This document shows, piece by piece, positions 44,263-54,551 of a DNA stretch of 64,000 nt; within the stretch, counting starts at the first letter, position 1; each line of letters opens with the position of its first letter. The translations under genes were made by a program, and so were the position numbers. Where the stretch lies: NCBI GenBank assembly GCA_963853835.1, contig OY970825.1:24676835-24740834 (forward strand). Reading direction: 5' to 3'. This DNA comes from Calendula officinalis (taxonomy: Eukaryota > Streptophyta > Magnoliopsida > Asterales > Asteraceae). The notes beneath the pieces are model-generated. The model had not been told where the DNA came from and made no database searches. It worked only from the letters and a program-made list of their open reading frames with translations.

Positions 44263-45015
44263 AACTTGATGAGTTATGATGAGTGATACTGTGGGGGTGA
44301 TGCGGGGGATCCCCGGTCACTTTGGATAAGGCTAATTGGGCGTCGACCCATAGTCCGTCATCAGATAGGAGTCTTGCTAACTGGAGGAAGGTCCGGAGAG
44401 TAAGGCAGGTATCGGTAGATTGGGCGATTCCCTCTTGCCGTTATCTTGAGCAATGCGGGGGATCCTCGGTATGTTTCTAGTATGTATATGTTTGTGTACT
44501 AGATATGGTTGAAGTTTATTAATGCGAGGGATCCCCGGTTAATAAGTTAATGTGGTTCTAGCTAGTTCGGGGGCAACCCGATAGTTAGATATGATTGCTA
44601 GAAGAGCAGAAATTGATAGGGTCAATAGGGTGACTAGACGGTATTGATGAAGTATACATAAATATGTTTATCTATTTATGAAATGATTATTATTATTATT
44701 TGGGTCTAAAACCCATGTATCTCACGAGACTATTTTGTCTCACGTACTACGTTTGTTTTTGTGGCTATGTACTCAGGTACAGGTTTGAAGTGATAGAAGG
44801 TTGCACTAGAAGTGGCCTAGAGATGTTTAGCTCGGGAGCTCATAGGTAGATCCCGTTTACCTATGGTTTTGATATACTTGCTGACACCGTATTTTTGTAA
44901 ACTCTGATAAAGGTTTTAAAGTTTTCGTTAAACTGTATTTTGGACAATATGTCAGACTTTGGGAAAAATGTATTTTAAATGATTTAAACGTTGTTTTAAA
45001 AATACGGGTGTTACA
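44263..45015 (+). repeat. Solo LTR 'D', right half
   Basis: It contains the family phrases CATGTATCTCACGAG, CTCACGTACTACGTTTG and TGTACTCAGGTACAGG, and ends GGGTGTTACA. Compared with the element A LTR, about 400 bp between the two halves of D are missing, so the insertion was accompanied or followed by a deletion. Confidence 0.7.
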
Positions 45016-45049
45016 ACATCAAATATTAATATTGCTCTTCAAGATTGAT

Positions 45050-45860
45050 ACTGATCAGTTACTAACGGGATCAGCACTAACTGATCAGCACTAACGGGAT
45101 CATCAATAACTAATCAGCACTAACGGGATCAACACTAACAAGATCAACACTAACGGGATCAGCACTAACAGTAGGGGTGTGCATTTCGGATTATCCGAAA
45201 TTTCGGATATTCGAAAATCAGATATTTCGGATATCCGAAATTTCGGATAGTGGATTTTCGCTATTTGAATCCTAATCCGAAATTCAGATATCCGAAATTT
45301 CGGATACAAATATCGGATAATTTGAAATATCCGAAAATCCGAAATTTCGCAATTCGTTTAATGATATTACCAGTAAATTAAGTCAATTAGCGCAATTATT
45401 TTAATATTTATAAACTAAAAATAAGATCTTTAACTATATGGAACCTGAAGCTATCATAAACATATTAATATAGACAAAACATATCGGTGTATTCTTGATA
45501 TTAGATATTATTAAATTTTTACAAATAAAAAATCGACAAAAAATCGGATATCGGATATCCGAAATATCCGAAAATTCGTAATATTGGTATCCGAATCCGA
45601 ATCCGAATCCGAAAATTCGGATATCCGAATTTCGGATATCCGAAATTTCGGATAATTCCGGATCGGATTTCGGATATTTTTTTCGGATTTTCGGATATCG
45701 GATATATTTGCACACCCCTAACTAACAGGATCAGCACTAACATGATCAGCACTAACATGATCAGCACTAACAGGATCAGCACTAACGAGATCAGCACTAA
45801 CAGGATCAGCACTAACTGATCAGCACTAACGGGATCAGCACTAACTGATCAGTTAATGTT
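45050..45860. repeat. Minisatellite of ACTAACGGGATCAGC-type units, split by a transposon
   Basis: Units of 14-15 bp (variants ACTAACAGGATCAGC, ACTAACATGATCAGC, ACTGATCAGC) run on both sides of 45172-45720. Confidence 0.85.
45172..45720. mobile_element. hAT-type element, 8-bp duplication, interior saturated with CGGATATCCGAAA
   Basis: Perfect 12-bp termini TAGGGGTGTGCA / TGCACACCCCTA and flanking ACTAACAG on both sides (45164-45171, 45721-45728). The flank lies in a tandem repeat that also contains this word, so the duplication is a little less certain than in the other copies. The interior is mostly TTTCGGATATCCGAAA palindromes plus one AT-rich block. Confidence 0.85.
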
Positions 45861-45894
45861 GGTATATTTCTTCTTAAATTTTTGGGGTGTTACA

Positions 45895-46074
45895 GTTTAA
45901 AATTATTTTCTTCAAAATGGGTCCCGTCAAAAATTGACATTCATGCATGGAGGGTGAGGCATTGCAGGCTGCCTACAAAGGAGAATTTGGTTAAAATAGG
46001 TGTTGTTCTCCTATCCATTGACGGTTTGTGGTGGAGCAGAAGAAACAGAAGATCGCTTATTTATCGAGTGTCCT
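45895..46074 (+). pseudogene. LINE ORF2 fragment, part 2 (zf-RVT region)
   Basis: Continues the LINE: SSKWVPSKIDIHAWRVRHCR, then after a frameshift near 46020 CGGAEETEDRLFIECPV, the zinc-binding zf-RVT motif of plant LINEs. Interrupted at about 46075 by insert E. Confidence 0.85.
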
Positions 46075-46613
46075 GTTAGAGATTTCCGTGATGATTTCGT
46101 ATACTTGGAAAACTGTGAAGTCGTGAAACACTTGTAGATCAAAGTATTTCGTCGGTACTACGAAATCTTCGATCGGAAAAAATCACAATTCAAGAACCGA
46201 GAATATTTTGAGTATTATGAGAGAATTTCGTACCAGTTCGATTGAAGAAATGACCAAAAACGATGCTAAATTCAAGCAGTCTCTAAACCACCGAAAACTG
46301 CCAAAAGCAGTTTTGGAACTGCTAAAAACCGCCTAAATACGGGTCGGTTCCGGGTTTGATTCGACGGGTCGGAAAACCGGGTTTTGAATCCGAATTCGGA
46401 TATTCCATGCATTTTCTATAAAGGAATATTATCAGCTCGACCCCAGCCAGGGGCTCTGCCCCTTGGACCCCGCCAGGGGCGCTGCCCCTTGGAACCCCGT
46501 TATCGGGGGCGCTGCCCCCGAACCCCCGTTAAGTCAGTGTATATTAATCATAATAAATTTAAACAAGCGTGCACTCCGCACCATCCTTACTTGTTTAATA
46601 TTTATTAAGATTA
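46075..46613. mobile_element. Insert 'E' in the LINE, solo-LTR-like
   Basis: A block of about 540 bp interrupts the LINE between ECPV and IWSTTL. It begins close to TGTTAG and ends close to TTACA, as an LTR would, but I see no matching target duplication. It contains three tandem GC-rich hairpin units (46449-46519) with cores AGGGGCTCTGCCCCT, AGGGGCGCTGCCCCT and GGGGGCGCTGCCCCC. Confidence 0.5.
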
Positions 46614-47105
46614 CATTTGGTCAACAACTTTATCCCATTACACTTAAACAATATTGGTGATACATCACCAACATGTCCTATGGCAGCTCACAATATTAAG
46701 GAAATAGGGAGATGGTGGGGTTTAGATATTTTCGGCATCAAGCATCTAAAAGATCTATTTGATTGGGGCAAAACAACAAATTTTAAAGGTGATACCTATA
46801 AAGCTTTCATGACAGTTATTTATACTTTCCTTTGGACGATATGGAAAGCTCGTAATGAAAAAGTGTTCCCGCCATCAAGAAACGGTAAAAATCAGGAGGT
46901 TTTTATAATTAGTCAGATGCAAACTCTCTCGTATTTTTGGATAAAAAATAGATCAAAATGTAATTTAGCAAATAGGTGGGGAGATTGGTATAATTTGCCT
47001 TTTTCATGTTTTTAATTTTTGTATGTTACCTCTAGCAGCAGTCTAGGTACTGACTATGCCGAAGCTCAGTCTCTCTCTGAGTTTTCTTGTTGTCGTTAAA
47101 AAAAA
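46614..47105 (+). pseudogene. LINE ORF2 C-terminus, 3' UTR and poly(A), part 3
   Basis: Encodes IWSTTL, then IKEIGRWWGL, and TVIYTFLWTIWKARNEKVF, the usual C-terminal end of plant LINE ORF2. The stop at 47013 is followed by a short 3' UTR and a run of eight A (47098-47105). Confidence 0.82.
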
Positions 47106-47919
47106 GTTAGAAACATAGATTCCATAGTTGTCGATCGCACGGCTTACCTTATTCCGAAAGCAACCCCACGATAAAGATCAGTAGGCGCGTATCAGACGAA
47201 ATAATTTCTTAATTATTCCGCGGCTTCTCGATCCTTCCTCTACACCCTGTAAATACCCTATGGATTATGCTTATTTTGCACCGCAATTTCACCTTCAACT
47301 GTGTGAATCAGCTCATTAACACACAAATTATCGTCCAAGTTATCGCTCATACTTTGGGGCACGCTATCTGATTAGGTATTCCTCTTATTTAGATTTAATT
47401 AAATCTGTTATTCTGTTGTAGCTGATAATTATCGATTAAGTTCGTGTAAAATTTATCGAGTTTAACTTTGTGTTTTTTCTTCAAACAAAAATTTCCAGGG
47501 TCTGATAACAGTGTTGTTAGATCTTTTGGTTCGGCTGTTCGAGAATCGAGAATCATGTCTCATATCCTTCCCGATATGCTTCATTTTCACTTTTGAGATC
47601 GCTTTTTGTTTATCGTCGATTTTTTAGGATCTATGAAGGTTTGCTTTGAATATTATGAAAATTTTGAAGAAAACAATGCATTATCTACAGAGTTTTTTTT
47701 TTAAATTTATTTTAACCTAATCTGATTAATTTTGTGTAATACATTGATTTTTGACATCAAAATATTCAATTTAAAAGGATTTTAAGTTTTTTGAGATTGT
47801 ACGTTTTCGATTTCTGATAAGAACATGGCGTATTTTATAGCATCAAACAACGGATAGCAATTCGGGTTCGCTTAGGTATGAATATGATTATGTGGTGGTT
47901 GAAAAACCTTAACTTAAAG
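47106..47919. other. Intergenic or 5' region of the SERF-like gene
   Basis: No coding exon recognised. It may contain a non-coding first exon or promoter. An ATG at 47878 is in the frame of the damaged start but leads to a stop within 23 codons. Confidence 0.4.
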
Positions 47920-48258
47920 ATTACGCGGAAACCAAAGGGATCGTGATAGGGAAAGAGCTCAAGCAAGGGCTGGAGGTAAGCCTAAGCAATCTAAAACCGA
48001 TGGATTAACTCCTGAACAAAGACGAGAAAGGTATTCATCTTCTCATAATTTCTATCGGCTTGGATCAATTGAGCTAATAAGCTAGTAACTAGTTATTGAT
48101 TTTAGCTTTTATATGTTATCAAGTGATTAATGATTTAATAATTTTGTGGTTGTTGGAACAGAGATGCAAAGGCACTTCAAGAGAAATTGGCAAGAAAAGC
48201 AGCTAAAGAGTCAGCAGGAGCTAAAGGTGGGAAAGATGGCATTAAAACCAAGCAATAG
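47920..48258 (+). pseudogene. SERF/4F5-like small protein gene, start codon lost
   Basis: Two exons, 47920-48030 and 48162-48258, joined by a GT/AG intron. They encode RGNQRDRDRERAQARAGG, GLTPEQRRER, then DAKALQEKLARKAAKESAG and a Lys-rich end. This is the 4F5/SERF family (small, highly charged; the animal members modify protein aggregation; plant role unclear). The family starts MTRG; here the bases read ATT ACG CG before GGA, so the ATG has become ATT and one base of the Arg codon is missing. The body of the gene and its intron are otherwise intact, so the damage is recent, or an alternative upstream first exon exists that I cannot see. Confidence 0.72.
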
Positions 48259-48975
48259 AGATGTGTGTGTATGTTCGTAAATGGTGAATATATTTGGTGG
48301 ATTTGAGGTTAAGAGTCTTGTATTGATGTGTTCTTGGTGGATGTCTTGTGGAACTTGTTGACTATTGATCAATATTCTGATGTTGTATGCAACCATTTTT
48401 TAAATTTAAGTTATTGTTTTTGACATTTTGATGAGTTTTCTATCATGGTTTGCACAATCGCCCAACTTGTTTTTAACAACCAGGTTGCAAACCAACTGGT
48501 CTGTGGACCGGATTCAACCACTGAGATTTTGATGTAATTGGGTTGAGCCGTGCCTAAGAGACTTGATCGGGTTGTTTAACATATTTAACCATTTGATGAC
48601 AAGTATTGCAATTTGTTGCAATTAACCAGAATACATAATTTTTAGTCAGACCAAGAGTTCAGATTGAGTTTGGGATTAATTTTTCTATTATTTTTGATGT
48701 TTATATCACATTGTACAAGTAATACTATATAAAATAATACTACATATTGGACATATAAATAATGCACTTGTTGTGATAGATGGATTAAAATATGTGGTGT
48801 ATAAATCATCTCCTTACGAAAATATAATGTCTTGTTATAAGTTATATTCAAATACAAATGTACACGTGGCTTTAAGTGATATATACGAAACTAACCGTGA
48901 TGTGCACATTTTGTGGCTTTGTGCATAAAACCCATAGTTTTATATAAAATATGTATGTGCAATAATGACACAAAA
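48259..48975. other. Intergenic region before the tRNA
   Basis: AT-rich. It includes the 3' flank of the SERF-like gene. Nothing else recognised. Confidence 0.6.
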
Positions 48976-49059
48976 GTCAGGATGGCCGAGTGGTCTAAGG
49001 CGCCAGACTCAAGTTCTGGTCTTCGAGAGAGGGCGTGGGTTCAAATCCCACTTCTGACA
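48976..49059 (+). tRNA. tRNA-Leu (anticodon CAA)
   Basis: An 84-base class II tRNA. The acceptor stem GTCAGGA pairs with TTCTGAC with one G-U, followed by discriminator A. D-arm GGCCGAGTGGTCTAAGGC, anticodon stem CCAGA/TCTGG with CAA at 49010-49012, a long variable arm, and the T-arm GGGTTCAAATCCC. No intron and no encoded CCA, as expected for a plant nuclear gene. A-box and B-box sequences are intact, so it is probably functional. Confidence 0.96.
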
Positions 49060-49063
49060 ATTA

Positions 49064-49068
49064 TTTTT
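49064..49068 (+). terminator. RNA polymerase III terminator
   Basis: TTTTT five bases after the tRNA end, the normal Pol III stop signal. Confidence 0.75.
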
Positions 49069-49651
49069 ACTTTTATGTTTCTTGGTCAAAAATATACTCT
49101 TTAGAGTTTAAGATAACCTTTTGTATATATAGTGTTCTCATCTTATTAGTTAACATGTTTTTGTTTAATATTTTTTTCCATTCAAGGTATTTCCGTTCAT
49201 AACCGGCTCTTTAAAGATGACCGAGATTTGATTGTGATGTGCACGACCTAACTGTAATCATGACTATTTTTGAATTTTCTCTTATCATATGATAATATTT
49301 ACCTTAAAAAATAAATCAAACTCGTGACACAATCCAATCCATCCTCCTTCTGTTGAAGTAGTTTTATCACTTATGAAGTTATGAGGGTAGGAGACACTCA
49401 TTAATAAATGGAAACAACTTGATATTTGATATTATATTTTATATAAAATAAACAAATTCATTTTTTTAACGACAATCCTAATTTATTCTTAAATCCACTT
49501 ATGTTTAATATAAGACTTGAACCATCAAACTTAAGGTTAATGGGAAACACCTTTACCGTCAGGCCATTGGGCCTTTGGTAAATTAACAAATTCAACTTCT
49601 ACTAAGAGAGAGAATTTCCAGCTTAAAGAGAACAAATTGTATATGTAACAT

Positions 49652-50052
49652 GAAGTGGGTTCCTGTGAAGACTCTTTTTTCGGTGAGGACTCGTGAGGAC
49701 ACCTCATAAAAATTTCAAAAAATTCCGAAAAATATATATATATATATATATAACCCACCATGATTATTACTACCTTTGACAAAAAAAAATTTCAAAAAAA
49801 AAAAATTATGATCCACTTTTTTTAGCGAATCATAACAACGATCCATATTTTTTTTTGTGGATCATTATTATGATCCATATTTTTTTTTTTGGATCATTTT
49901 TGGAAATATTTTTTTTTGATCTTATACATAGCGATTTAGATATTTAAAAAAAGAATTTTTTAAAAAAAGTTTGTTTTGGATATTTTTAGAGTTTTTTTTG
50001 GAGTCCTCACAGTCCTCGCGAGGAAAAGAGTACTCACCGGATCCGGACCCTG
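49652..50052. mobile_element. MITE with 8-bp duplication and ATGATCC/GGATCAT-rich interior
   Basis: The flanks TGTAACAT (49644-49651 and 50053-50060) are identical. The ends are imperfect inverted repeats (GGGTTCC..ACTCTTTT against GGGTCCG..ACTCTTTT, both followed by GAGGACT..GTGAGGAC phrases). The centre repeats GATCCATA/GGATCAT words between A and T runs. No coding potential. Confidence 0.8.
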
Positions 50053-50160
50053 TGTAACATTTACCAAAATGTTATCACTACTCATCAATAGTTGATAGGT
50101 AGTGTTTTTTAAGCTATTTATTGGTTGCTGTCAACTTTTTCTTTGAACCTTTCACATGAC

Positions 50161-50162
<2 letters not shown>

Positions 50163-50200
<38 letters not shown>
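50163..50200. repeat. (TTA)n microsatellite
   Basis: About 12 uninterrupted TTA units. Confidence 0.95.
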
Positions 50201-50600
50201 TTATGGATTAAATGATACTTTTTTATACAATAACAAATAGTTTTATATGATGTATTTTATTTTATTTTATTTGTTTTATTATTTGATTTATTTTAAATAT
50301 TTGTAGTATATATTTTAAGTAAATTCGCAACTAATCTAAATTATTTTATTTAAATATAGTGTACATATATTAAGTAATTTTGTTACCAATCCGGCCTATT
50401 TGCACATCTTCAAAATATCAACTAAAATAATAATTGTTCAAGTTACTCTAACGAAATTAATAACATGATAATTTATAAATAGGATGTGTATTTTTGCAAC
50501 CTGCTGCGAACCGTGAGCACATCTACTCATATTCAATACTTTAGATCTTAAAACACATGTAGTTGCATTTTGGTAGCATCTTGATGATTAATATCTGAAT

Positions 50601-52421
50601 GATTTAGACTTTTCATTATATCTGTCTGATTAAGAGGGTAAACCTGTTTAACTTTTGCTTCAAACATTGGTTAAAAGGTTTTACCAAGCTCTGTATCTGC
50701 CGATTAAAAAGCTAATAGAATCATTAAGATGAGAATTAATTAAAGAGAAAAATCAATATAGCACCAAAAACAAAATTGATATATATGCAACAAAAAGAAA
50801 AACAAAAAGAAAAGAAAAGTTCGAGAACAAAAGGCACAAAAAACAGAAGCCCAAATACCTACAGAAAAGCCCTCTTCGTCGACGTCTGCATGTCCAGCCC
50901 ACTACTCACAGAGACGACGAAATACTTTTTACAAATCTTAGAGAGAGAAAGCTTTAAGAGAGAGAAATACGAGGTTGAAGACGAACCAGAACGAGCAACA
51001 TTATATGCATACAATTCTTCATACATAGAACATTCATATATATCAGGTTAATGTATAATTTCTGAGTGATTGGGGCAATTAATTTCAAAAAGGGCCACTC
51101 AGTCGATCATTTTCATGTCCTGTTTAATTCTAGGGCAAAATTGATTTTTGATTTGGGAAATTGATCAACTTCACATCAAATTTTAGCCGAAGGGGCGAGG
51201 GGAAAGGTCTCTCAGCTGGTGATTGTTACACTACTCTTCGCAATTCAGGTAATTATTGCAGAAACCCTAGAATTCGACGAAATGCCATGCTGTATAAACC
51301 CTAGCACTGAAACTATTGAAATTTGTTCTACTAGAGTTGATTATTGGCCAATAAATGTCTAATCATGCAAGTGCAGTGTTGTATTGGTGCATTTTGATTG
51401 AATGCATGCCTGAAAACTTAGTAAGTATCAGGTAATGAAACTAGGGCTCAAAACAGTGCATTTTTCACTCTATTATATATTGATGGAGCATTTTTTTTGA
51501 GATTACGAATGTTTATAATGGTGGTTGCACGTGGGCAATTCAATTTTCAGAAGTTTACTGATGTGAATTATACTGGTTTGCTCTTTTGTGCACTGTGACT
51601 GGCTAACTGAACTTGAACTCTCAGATAATCTGAATATAATGGTTAAGGTTTAGTTTTGCTACAGTTATGGTAAACAATGATTATCTGGATATAGATTATT
51701 TCCATGTTGTATCATTATTGTAATCAATGTTTTTCCATACAAAATATTCATTAGTTTTATAATCGAGGTTCTTTAAATTACCATAAATAATGTATATCCT
51801 AATTTTCTCACTTTGTGCATAACCATTAGTAGTTTTCATGGTTTTAGTTGAAAAATCATGAAACATGAATTATCTACCACCCAACACCACCACCCACCTC
51901 CTACCCCCATCACCCACCACCACCACCACCACCTACTTCCACCACCACCTCCACCACCACCTACCACCACCCACCTCCTATCGCCACCACCCACCGCCTA
52001 CCCCCACCACCCACCTCCTACCCCCACCACCCACGACGCCACCACCTACTTCCACCACCACCACCACCACCACCTCCACCACCTACCACCTACCACCACC
52101 ACCGCCACAACCGCCCACTCCCACCAACTGCCACCACCACCCACTTCCTACCACCGCCAATACAACCACCCCCACCCCGTACTGCCACCACCACCCTTAC
52201 CACCACTACTAGCAATTTTATCATCCTGCAAATATTAAAAAACAAACAGTCTTTTTCTTGCAAACTGCAGACGTTTGGTTCACATCTTCTCAGCAAATGT
52301 GGTGTGCAAAGTGCAGACGTTCTGCCTCTTAAAAAAGCAAATAATACCTTAATTTTTATGCTTTTAGGAATGAAAATAATTAGTAAATGAATCAATACAA
52401 CTGCAGGTGGTTTAAGTTGGT
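50601..52421 (+). other. Promoter, 5' UTR and leader intron region of the EAF1-like gene
   Basis: GA-rich stretches at 50940-50975 (GAGAGAGAAAG) and purine-rich sequence resemble a plant 5' leader. A donor-like AG|GTAATTATTG at about 51247 and an acceptor CTGCAG at 52402-52406, just before the start codon, suggest a leader intron (inference). The poly-CCA block lies inside it. Confidence 0.45.
51873..52212 (+). repeat. CCACCACC-rich low-complexity block
   Basis: About 340 bases of CCA/CCACC units. They yield spurious Pro/His/Thr-rich open frames on the plus strand. Position suggests a leader intron of the EAF1-like gene. Confidence 0.9.
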
Positions 52422-54495
52422 ATGCATGGATGTACTTCTGGACCTATGCTTTTAGTCAATGCTGAGCTGGATTCCATGGGAGGATTTGGAATTAATTCAA
52501 CATCATCTCTACATAAGTCATCAGATCTTGAGAAAACTCAAGCAGAACTTAGGTAAAAGTTGATTTTTATTGATTTATTTTTCTATTTTTTGTCAAATCA
52601 AGCCAGAATGTAATAGTGGAACATTTTTATATTCCAGACAAACATTCACCACTGCTGAGAAGTTTAGAAGTGAATTAGAATATCTACAGAAAGTACGCTG
52701 ATTTGATTATTTTCTTATCTTTATGTTATATTAACAAAGAGTAAATTACAGAATTTGTCCCTGTGGTTTTCTAAATTCTACGATTTGTCCTTAATACTTT
52801 TAATTTTGTTTTTTTTGTCCCTATGCTTTCATTTAAGGTTAAAATAGACAAAAATGAAATTTGAGGTCCATAGGGACAAAAAAAAACGAAATTAAAAAGT
52901 ACAGGGACAAAAAAACGAAATTAAAAATATAGGGACAAAATCGTAGAATTTGGAAGATCACAGGGACAATTTCTGTAATTTCTCATTTTTTTTAATCATA
53001 TATAATTACTCAATTGCTTATTTTTTTCAGGGTGGCGATCCGTTAGACTTAAAACCTGGAAATGCAGCATCACTAACAAATCGACATCCTGAACAGTTTG
53101 TAACAAGGTCTGTATCTATTGTGTAAATAATACATTGATTATATATTTTCAATATCATTATTATTGATTTTTGTTTTTTTTAATGATTTTTATATGGTGC
53201 TATAGTGAAGCAAAATGTAGATTAGGTGCTCCTTTATCCTGTGAACCAAACAGTGCTGATAATCTCATGTTATTGAAAGAATCAGGGAACTCAACTGTTT
53301 TAGAAATACCCAAAAAATCATATAAACGTAGGGTTAGAACTCGCCCAAATCGTGATCCTTTTCGACACGTCTCAAGAGATTTGTTAAATTCCAATTCTAC
53401 CCCTAACCCTAAAAGTCCTAATGAGTTAGATGGTGTGCCAGCTGTACAATCAAAAGCTTTGACTGAACCTGAATCTGTAGGGAATATAAAACAGGTAAAT
53501 TTACCAGATTCTAAATGTCCAAACATACCGGACCCCACAAAGATATTGGATGCTGAGTCATCATGTACCCAAAATAGTCAACGTTTTGTTGACTTTAATG
53601 GGAATGGTCAACCTACTACTGGGCAGATTGAACAAAATATAGAAATGAAAAAGGATATTGCTGATATTAAAGAAGAAAAACCAAACATTGTTGTGGGACC
53701 CACTCAAGATGAAAATGTTTGCAATAACAGACCTCAGGGTTCAAGTGGGCCCCACTTGAACCCTGAGTCTAATGATGGTGCAGAGCAAAATGCATGCTCT
53801 CAGGATAACTTAAAATTGGCAGTTAAAGAGCATGAAGACTCAATTTTAGAAGAAGCTCGAATTATACAGGTTTATTTTATTTTATTTTTTATTTTGTTTT
53901 TTGCCAAAATGCATTTTGGTACCCTGAACTTGGCTGATTAGGTCCTCTACTATCCTGGACTTTACAAAATGGTCGATTTAGTACTCTAACTCACTAATTT
54001 TGTCTTGTTTGACCTAGCCAGTCAAGTTCAGGGTACTAAAATGTATTTTGGCCTTTTTTGTATTTTAAACTTAGGAAATTTGATTTAAAATAGCTGATTT
54101 GAGATCATATTATAAACAGGCAAAACGTAAACGGATTACTGAATTATCTGATAGAACTTTACCACCTGAGAAACGATTAAAATCACAATGGGATTTTGTC
54201 CTTGAGGAAATGTCATGGTTGGCTAATGATTTTGCTCAGGTTTGTAATTTGTTTTCACATTTTTTATTTATAATAAAATATATTATTTAATTATGACAGA
54301 ATATAATTTTTGTTTTATAAACAGGAGCACCTTTGGAAGGTTACTGCAGCTGCTCAAATTTCTCAACGAGTTGCTTTTGCTTCACGAGTAAGATTACAAC
54401 AACAAAGCTCACTGCAGAAACATAAACAAGTGTCTCACACATTGGCAGAATCTGTTATGGAGTTTTGGCACACGCTACAGGTTTATATATATACA

Positions 54496-54551
<56 letters not shown>

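Larger units (their letters stand above)
45016..45894 (-). repeat. Solo LTR 'C', right piece
   Basis: Ends GGGGTGTTACA at 45894. It includes a minisatellite of 14-15 bp units and a nested hAT-type element. Confidence 0.72.
49069..50600. other. Intergenic region
   Basis: No gene seen. It holds a MITE (49652-50052), a (TTA)n microsatellite and AT-rich sequence. Confidence 0.6.

Noticed and set aside
44263..45015. A separate, fourth LTR element
   Set aside because: Its end and flank fit better as the right half of LTR D; no internal region or primer site accompanies it.
45103..45812. Frames rich in Ile/Ser/Asp or Leu/Val repeats
   Set aside because: Translations of the hAT-like element and the ACTAACGGGATCAGC minisatellite.
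51858..52238. Pro/His/Thr-rich open frames of 115-126 residues
   Set aside because: Pure product of the CCACCACC microsatellite; two frames are open at once and it lies in a probable leader intron.
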